DNA from: JBNKWA01 sp050299555
Lineage (GTDB): Bacteria; Pseudomonadota; Alphaproteobacteria; Rhodobacterales; Rhodobacteraceae
DNA length: 64,000 nucleotides
Assembly: GCA_050299555.1 (NCBI GenBank)
Contig: JBNKWA010000076.1
Span: 12,694 to 76,693 of the forward strand
Direction: 5' to 3'
Part shown: in pieces, positions 60,169 to 64,000 of the stretch
Numbering within the stretch: the stretch's first letter is position 1
Layout: each line of letters begins with the position of its first letter
Position numbers and translations under genes: made by a program
Notes under the pieces: model-generated
Database searches by the model: none
What the model saw: the letters and a program-made list of their open reading frames with translations, nothing else
Told to the model about the DNA's origin: nothing

Positions 60169-61695
60169 ATGACGACGATACGGCTGAGGAACTCGCTGAC
60201 CGGCAAGGTCGAGGAACTGCGCCCCCTCGATCCGAAGAACGTGCGGATGTATGTCTGCGGCCCCACCGTCTATGACCGAGCCCATATCGGCAATGCCCGG
60301 CCGGCGGTGGTCTTCGACACGCTCTTCCGGCTGCTGCGGCACGTCTACGGGCCGGATCACGTGACCTATATCCGCAACGTCACCGACGTGGACGACAAGA
60401 TCAACGCGAAGTCAGCCGAGACCGGCCGTCCGATCGGGGACATCACCGAGGAGACGCTGCGCTGGTACCACGAGGATATGGGTGCGCTTGGCATGCTCGA
60501 GCCGACACACGAGCCGCGGGCGACCGGGTATATCGGCCGGGCCGAGGACCCGGCCACGAAGCCGACAATGATCGGGATGATCAAGAAGCTCATCGAGACG
60601 GGACACGCCTACGCGAAGGAAGGCCACGTGCTGTTCCGCGTGCGCTCCTTCGACGGCTACGGAAGACTTTCCGGTCGGTCGGTTGACGACATGATCGCCG
60701 GCGCACGGGTCGAGGTGGCACCCTACAAGGAAGACCCGATGGACTTCGTGCTGTGGAAGCCGTCGGAGGAAGGGCTGCCCGGCTGGGACAGCCCCTGGGG
60801 CCGCGGCCGGCCGGGCTGGCATGTCGAATGCTCGGCCATGTCCGAGGCGCTCTTGGGCCGGACCTTCGACATCCATGGCGGCGGTATCGATCTTCTCTTC
60901 CCCCACCACGAGAACGAGATCGCCCAGTCGGTATGCGCCCATGGCGGCGCGGCCGTGGCCTCGATCTGGATGCACAACGAGATGCTGCAGGTCGAGGGCA
61001 AGAAGATGTCGAAGTCACTCGGCAACTTCTTCACGGTAAGGGACCTGCTCAACCGATTCGATCGGGATTTTGCGATTCCGAATGTTGGCCCGGCGATTAG
61101 GCTGCGCTTCCTGCAAACGCACTATCGGGCACCGATCGACATTGGACCGAGTCACATCGAGGCAGCCGCAGCCAAGCTGGATGAGTGGCTTTTCGTTCTT
61201 GCAAACTACCAGGGCGATTTGCACGCGGGAACTGAACCGGCAGCGCTTCTCGCTGGCAGTGACCCATTGTCCGCGCTCTGCGACGATCTAAACACTTCGG
61301 CTGTTGTGACCTGGATCGACCAAGCCGTTAGGCAACTCGGAAGGCCATTTGGTGGGCCAACCATAAACGAGGAGGCTGACGACCGCGTGTTTCTGGCGAA
61401 GCAGGTATTCGCGGTGCTCGCATTGTTGGGGATCGACCTGATCGAGGCGCAGAACCTTCGTCATTCAGTCTGGTCGCGACGACTGAAAGAACGCGCCGCT
61501 GCCGGTGTGTCCACAATGATCGAGGCACTTCTGGCCGAACGATCGGAAGCACGAAGAACCAAGGACTTTGCCCGCGCAGACGCTCTGCGAGACGGGTTTG
61601 CGGCCGCCGGAGTGCTCGTAAAGGATATGCCTGCTGGTACCGAATGGGAACTGACGCCAAACTTCGACCGCTCAAAGCTGGAGGCGCTAAAATGA
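60169..61695 (+). CDS. cysS: Cysteinyl-tRNA synthetase (mosaic composition)
   Basis: A 508-residue class I synthetase. Start at 60169 (TTIRLRNSLTGK). CGPTVYDRAHIGNAR with HIGN at 39-42, the Zn site residues (GWHVECSAM, HHENEIAQS) and KKMSKS at about 278-283. From about 61040 to 61690 the DNA falls to about 57-62% GC from about 70-77%, with different codon use. The catalytic half is native-like and the anticodon-binding half looks imported by recombination. Overlaps cimA (ATGA). Confidence 0.94.
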   Translation: MTTIRLRNSLTGKVEELRPLDPKNVRMYVCGPTVYDRAHIGNARPAVVFDTLFRLLRHVYGPDHVTYIRNVTDVDDKINAKSAETGRPIGDITEETLRWYHEDMGALGMLEPTHEPRATGYIGRAEDPATKPTMIGMIKKLIETGHAYAKEGHVLFRVRSFDGYGRLSGRSVDDMIAGARVEVAPYKEDPMDFVLWKPSEEGLPGWDSPWGRGRPGWHVECSAMSEALLGRTFDIHGGGIDLLFPHHENEIAQSVCAHGGAAVASIWMHNEMLQVEGKKMSKSLGNFFTVRDLLNRFDRDFAIPNVGPAIRLRFLQTHYRAPIDIGPSHIEAAAAKLDEWLFVLANYQGDLHAGTEPAALLAGSDPLSALCDDLNTSAVVTWIDQAVRQLGRPFGGPTINEEADDRVFLAKQVFAVLALLGIDLIEAQNLRHSVWSRRLKERAAAGVSTMIEALLAERSEARRTKDFARADALRDGFAAAGVLVKDMPAGTEWELTPNFDRSKLEALK

Positions 61696-63347
61696 CAGCT
61701 CTCGGCGCAGCCTCGCCCCGCGAGCGCCTCTACCTCTTCGACACCACGCTGCGCGACGGGCAACAGACCCATGGCGTCGACTTCTCGCTCGACGACAAGC
61801 GCCGCATCGCGGCGGCGCTCGACGCGCTCGGGGTCGACTACATCGAGGGCGGCTGGCCCGGGGCCAACCCCACCGACAGCGAGTTCTTTGCCGTCGCCCC
61901 CAGAACCCGCGCCACCTTCACCGCCTTCGGCATGACCAAGCGGGCCGGGCGCTCGGCCGCCAATGACGAGGTGCTGGCCGAAGTGATGCGGGCCAACACC
62001 CCGGCCGTATGCCTGGTGGGCAAGACCCACGACTTTCATGTCACCACCGCGCTCGGTATCACGCTGGAGGAGAACCTCGAGAATATCGGCGCCTCGATCG
62101 CCCATATCGTTGGCGACGGCCGCGAGGCCCTGTTCGATGCCGAGCATTTCTTCGACGGCTGGAAGGCCAACCCGGATTATGCGCTGAAGGCGGTGCGGGC
62201 CGCCTACGACGCCGGCGCCCGCTGGGTCGTTCTGTGCGACACCAATGGCGGGGCGCTGCCGCACGAGATCCGCGCCGGCGTCAAGGCAGTGATCGGTGCC
62301 GGCATCCCGGGCGATCAAGTTGCCATCCATACCCATGACGACACCGGCAACGCGGTGGCCAACAGCCTGGTCGCCGTGGCCGCCGGGGCGCGGCAGATCC
62401 AGGGCACGCTGAACGGCCTCGGCGAGCGCTGCGGCAATGCCAACCTCACCACGCTGATCCCGACGCTCTTGATGAAGGAGCCCTATGCGAGCCAGTTCGA
62501 GACCGGCATCGGCGCCGGGGCGCTGAAGGGACTGGTCCGCACCTCGCGGCTTCTGGACGATATCCTCAACCGGGTGCCGAACCGGGCCGCGCCCTATGTC
62601 GGCGCCTCGGCCTTCGCCCACAAGGCGGGGCTGCATGCCAGCGCCATCCTCAAGGACCCGACCACCTACGAGCATGTGCCGCCGGATGCGGTCGGCAATG
62701 TCCGCATCGTGCCGATGTCGAACCAGGCCGGGCAGTCGAACCTGCGCGAAAGGCTGGCCCAGGCCGGGATCGCGGTAAAGAAGGGCGATCACCGGCTGGC
62801 GGCGATCCTCGACGACATCAAGGCGCGCGAGGACAAGGGCTATGCCTATGACAGCGCTGCGGCCTCGTTCGAGCTGGTGGCGCGCAGCCATCTTGGCCTG
62901 CTGCCGTCGTTTTTCGAGGTCGAGCGTTACCGGGTTACGGTGGAGCGGCGGTTGAACGCGCTCAGGCAGCAGATCACCGTCTCGGAGGCGGTGGTGGTGG
63001 TGCGTTTCGGCGGCGAGCGGGTGCTGAGCGTGTCGGAAAGCCATGCGCCGGACGACGATGCCGATCAGGGGCCGGTGAACGCGCTGGCCCGGGCGCTGAG
63101 GAAGGATCTCGGCCCCTACCAGGCGATCATCGACGACATGCACCTGGTGGACTTCAAGGTGCGGATCACCAATGGCGGCACCGAGGCGGTCACCCGGGTC
63201 CTGATCGACAGCGAGGACGCGGCGGGGCGACGCTGGTCCACCGTCGGTGTCAGCGCCAATATCGTCGATGCCTCGTTCCAGGCGCTGCAGGACGCGATCC
63301 TGTGGAAGCTGATCGCCGACGGGGCGACGCCGGCGGGCCGCGACTGA
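61692..63347 (+). CDS. cimA: (R)-citramalate synthase
   Basis: A 551-residue enzyme. HMGL-like barrel: LFDTTLRDGQQTHGVDF, GVDYIEGGWPGANPTDSEFF, HTHDDTGNAVANS, NGLGERCGNANL. LeuA-type regulatory domain in the last 130 residues. It condenses pyruvate with acetyl-CoA to citramalate, the threonine-independent route to isoleucine. GGWPGANP is diagnostic of CimA versus isopropylmalate synthase. Its ATG overlaps the cysS stop; GC is back to about 70%. Confidence 0.92.
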   Translation: MTALGAASPRERLYLFDTTLRDGQQTHGVDFSLDDKRRIAAALDALGVDYIEGGWPGANPTDSEFFAVAPRTRATFTAFGMTKRAGRSAANDEVLAEVMRANTPAVCLVGKTHDFHVTTALGITLEENLENIGASIAHIVGDGREALFDAEHFFDGWKANPDYALKAVRAAYDAGARWVVLCDTNGGALPHEIRAGVKAVIGAGIPGDQVAIHTHDDTGNAVANSLVAVAAGARQIQGTLNGLGERCGNANLTTLIPTLLMKEPYASQFETGIGAGALKGLVRTSRLLDDILNRVPNRAAPYVGASAFAHKAGLHASAILKDPTTYEHVPPDAVGNVRIVPMSNQAGQSNLRERLAQAGIAVKKGDHRLAAILDDIKAREDKGYAYDSAAASFELVARSHLGLLPSFFEVERYRVTVERRLNALRQQITVSEAVVVVRFGGERVLSVSESHAPDDDADQGPVNALARALRKDLGPYQAIIDDMHLVDFKVRITNGGTEAVTRVLIDSEDAAGRRWSTVGVSANIVDASFQALQDAILWKLIADGATPAGRD

Positions 63348-63352
63348 GCCCC

Positions 63353-63898
63353 ATGCGGCTGGTGCTCGATGCCTGCGTGCTGGTGCCCACGGTGATGCGC
63401 GAGATGCTGCTCGGTGCCGCCGGGGCAGGGGCGTTCACGCCGCTCTGGTCGGCACGGATCCTGGAGGAATGGCGCCGTGCGGCGGCCCGGTTCGGCGGCG
63501 ATGCCGGGGCGATTGCCGCGGCGGAGATCGCGCTTCTGGCTGGCCGCTGGCCCGGGGCGGCGGTGGACGTGGGGCCGGTCGATGCCGCCCTGCATCTGCC
63601 CGATGCGGACGACGTGCATGTGCTGGCGGCAGCGCTGGCGGGCGGGGCCGAGGCGATCGTGACCCTGAACGCGCGGGATTTCCCGGGGCCGGCCCTGGCC
63701 CGGCGCGGCCTGATGCGGCGGGCGCCGGACGAGCTCTTGCTGGAATTCGCCCATGCCGAGCCGGCGGCGGCGATGGCGGTCGCGGGCCAGGTGCGGGCCC
63801 GGGCCGAGGCCGCCTCGGGCCGTAAACAACCGCTGAGGCCGCTGCTGAAGCGGGCCGGCATGCCGCGGCTGGCACGGCACCTGGCGGGGCTGATCTGA
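63353..63898 (+). CDS. PIN-domain protein (RSP_2648-type)
   Basis: A 181-residue protein with PIN acidic residues in RLVLDACVLVPTVMREML (D6), SARILEEWRRA, LPDADDVHVLAAALAGGAEAIVTLNARDF. Predicted Mg-dependent ribonuclease of the family annotated with the Rhodobacter sphaeroides locus RSP_2648. It starts 5 bp after cimA, so it is translated with a metabolic operon. No partner antitoxin gene is adjacent, unlike VapC pairs. Confidence 0.85.
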   Translation: MRLVLDACVLVPTVMREMLLGAAGAGAFTPLWSARILEEWRRAAARFGGDAGAIAAAEIALLAGRWPGAAVDVGPVDAALHLPDADDVHVLAAALAGGAEAIVTLNARDFPGPALARRGLMRRAPDELLLEFAHAEPAAAMAVAGQVRARAEAASGRKQPLRPLLKRAGMPRLARHLAGLI

Positions 63899-63910
63899 GG
63901 GCCGCACCCG

Positions 63911-63930
63911 GGCGTCCCCATGGGGACGCC
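63911..63930. repeat. GTCCCC palindrome, third locus
   Basis: A perfect 20-bp palindrome GGCGTCCCCATGGGGACGCC, 12 bp after the PIN gene stop, possibly its terminator. Fragments GTGGGGACGCC and CTGGGGACGC follow at 63961-63980, so another composite copy may continue past the window. Confidence 0.7.
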
Positions 63931-64000
63931 CTGTAACACGCTGGAATCGGGCGGCTTCTTGTGGGGACGCCCTGGGGACGCGACGAATCGGGCGACCGCG

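Overview
This window looks like chromosome of a high-GC alphaproteobacterium of the Rhodobacterales (Roseobacter/Paracoccus type). The evidence is the roughly 65-75% GC coding sequence, a TRAP transporter catabolic operon, a gmaS/mgsABC (glnT/glxBCD) cluster, an MttB-family methyltransferase, the DUF6477/DUF6456 pair and a PIN protein of the type usually seen next to cimA in this group. No rRNA, tRNA, CRISPR array or intact transposase was recognised. Family names rest on motifs read by eye.

Layout. 1-15.5 kb: mixed housekeeping and accessory genes: a truncated secreted subtilase, a TetR regulator with polyphosphate kinase 2, a sterol-desaturase-like membrane oxygenase, MetA with an acetyl-CoA-type residue, a lipoprotein with a small helical partner, a P-loop ATPase, two DMT exporters flanking inorganic pyrophosphatase, small secreted proteins, an ABM monooxygenase with an MFS exporter, and a Leu/Val-type dehydrogenase. 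14.7-18.4 kb: a TetR regulator divergent from an emrAB efflux pair, with two perfect operators between them. 18.5-23.6 kb: an XRE-cupin regulator, then a glutamate-synthase-like triplet (amidotransferase, GXGXG and FMN subunits) and a type III glutamine synthetase, the gamma-glutamylmethylamide / N-methylglutamate synthase type set. 23.8-29.9 kb: six tightly coupled genes, three of which carry Rieske domains: one fused to a ferric-reductase-like membrane domain, one to a ThDP enzyme, one to a glutamate-synthase-like FMN barrel. This is the best candidate here for an undescribed redox system.

29.9-34.0 kb: a VWA protein with a VPLPA-type sorting tail and a 992-residue cytochrome with three CxxCH sites. 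34.4-42.0 kb: a GntR-controlled catabolic operon (PEP-mutase/isocitrate-lyase family enzyme, SDR, TRAP transporter, FAD hydroxyacid dehydrogenase, HpcH aldolase). 42.06-50.43 kb: a lower-GC block bounded by 18-bp direct copies of the guaA 3' end. I read it as a genomic island integrated at guaA, now without a recognisable integrase. It carries GntR, an amino-acid ABC importer, a class IV aminotransferase-like protein that seems to lack the PLP lysine, a ClC channel and ProC.

50.4-64 kb: guaA, an MttB homologue, DUF6477/DUF6456, tpiA, sufTA, a PLP aminotransferase, a VOC protein, an MmcQ/YjbR protein and cysS-cimA-PIN. Gene-free stretches at 34.1, 57.0-57.9 and 63.9 kb hold a family of palindromic repeats. 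Four units have hairpin arms enclosing a perfect G-quadruplex motif.
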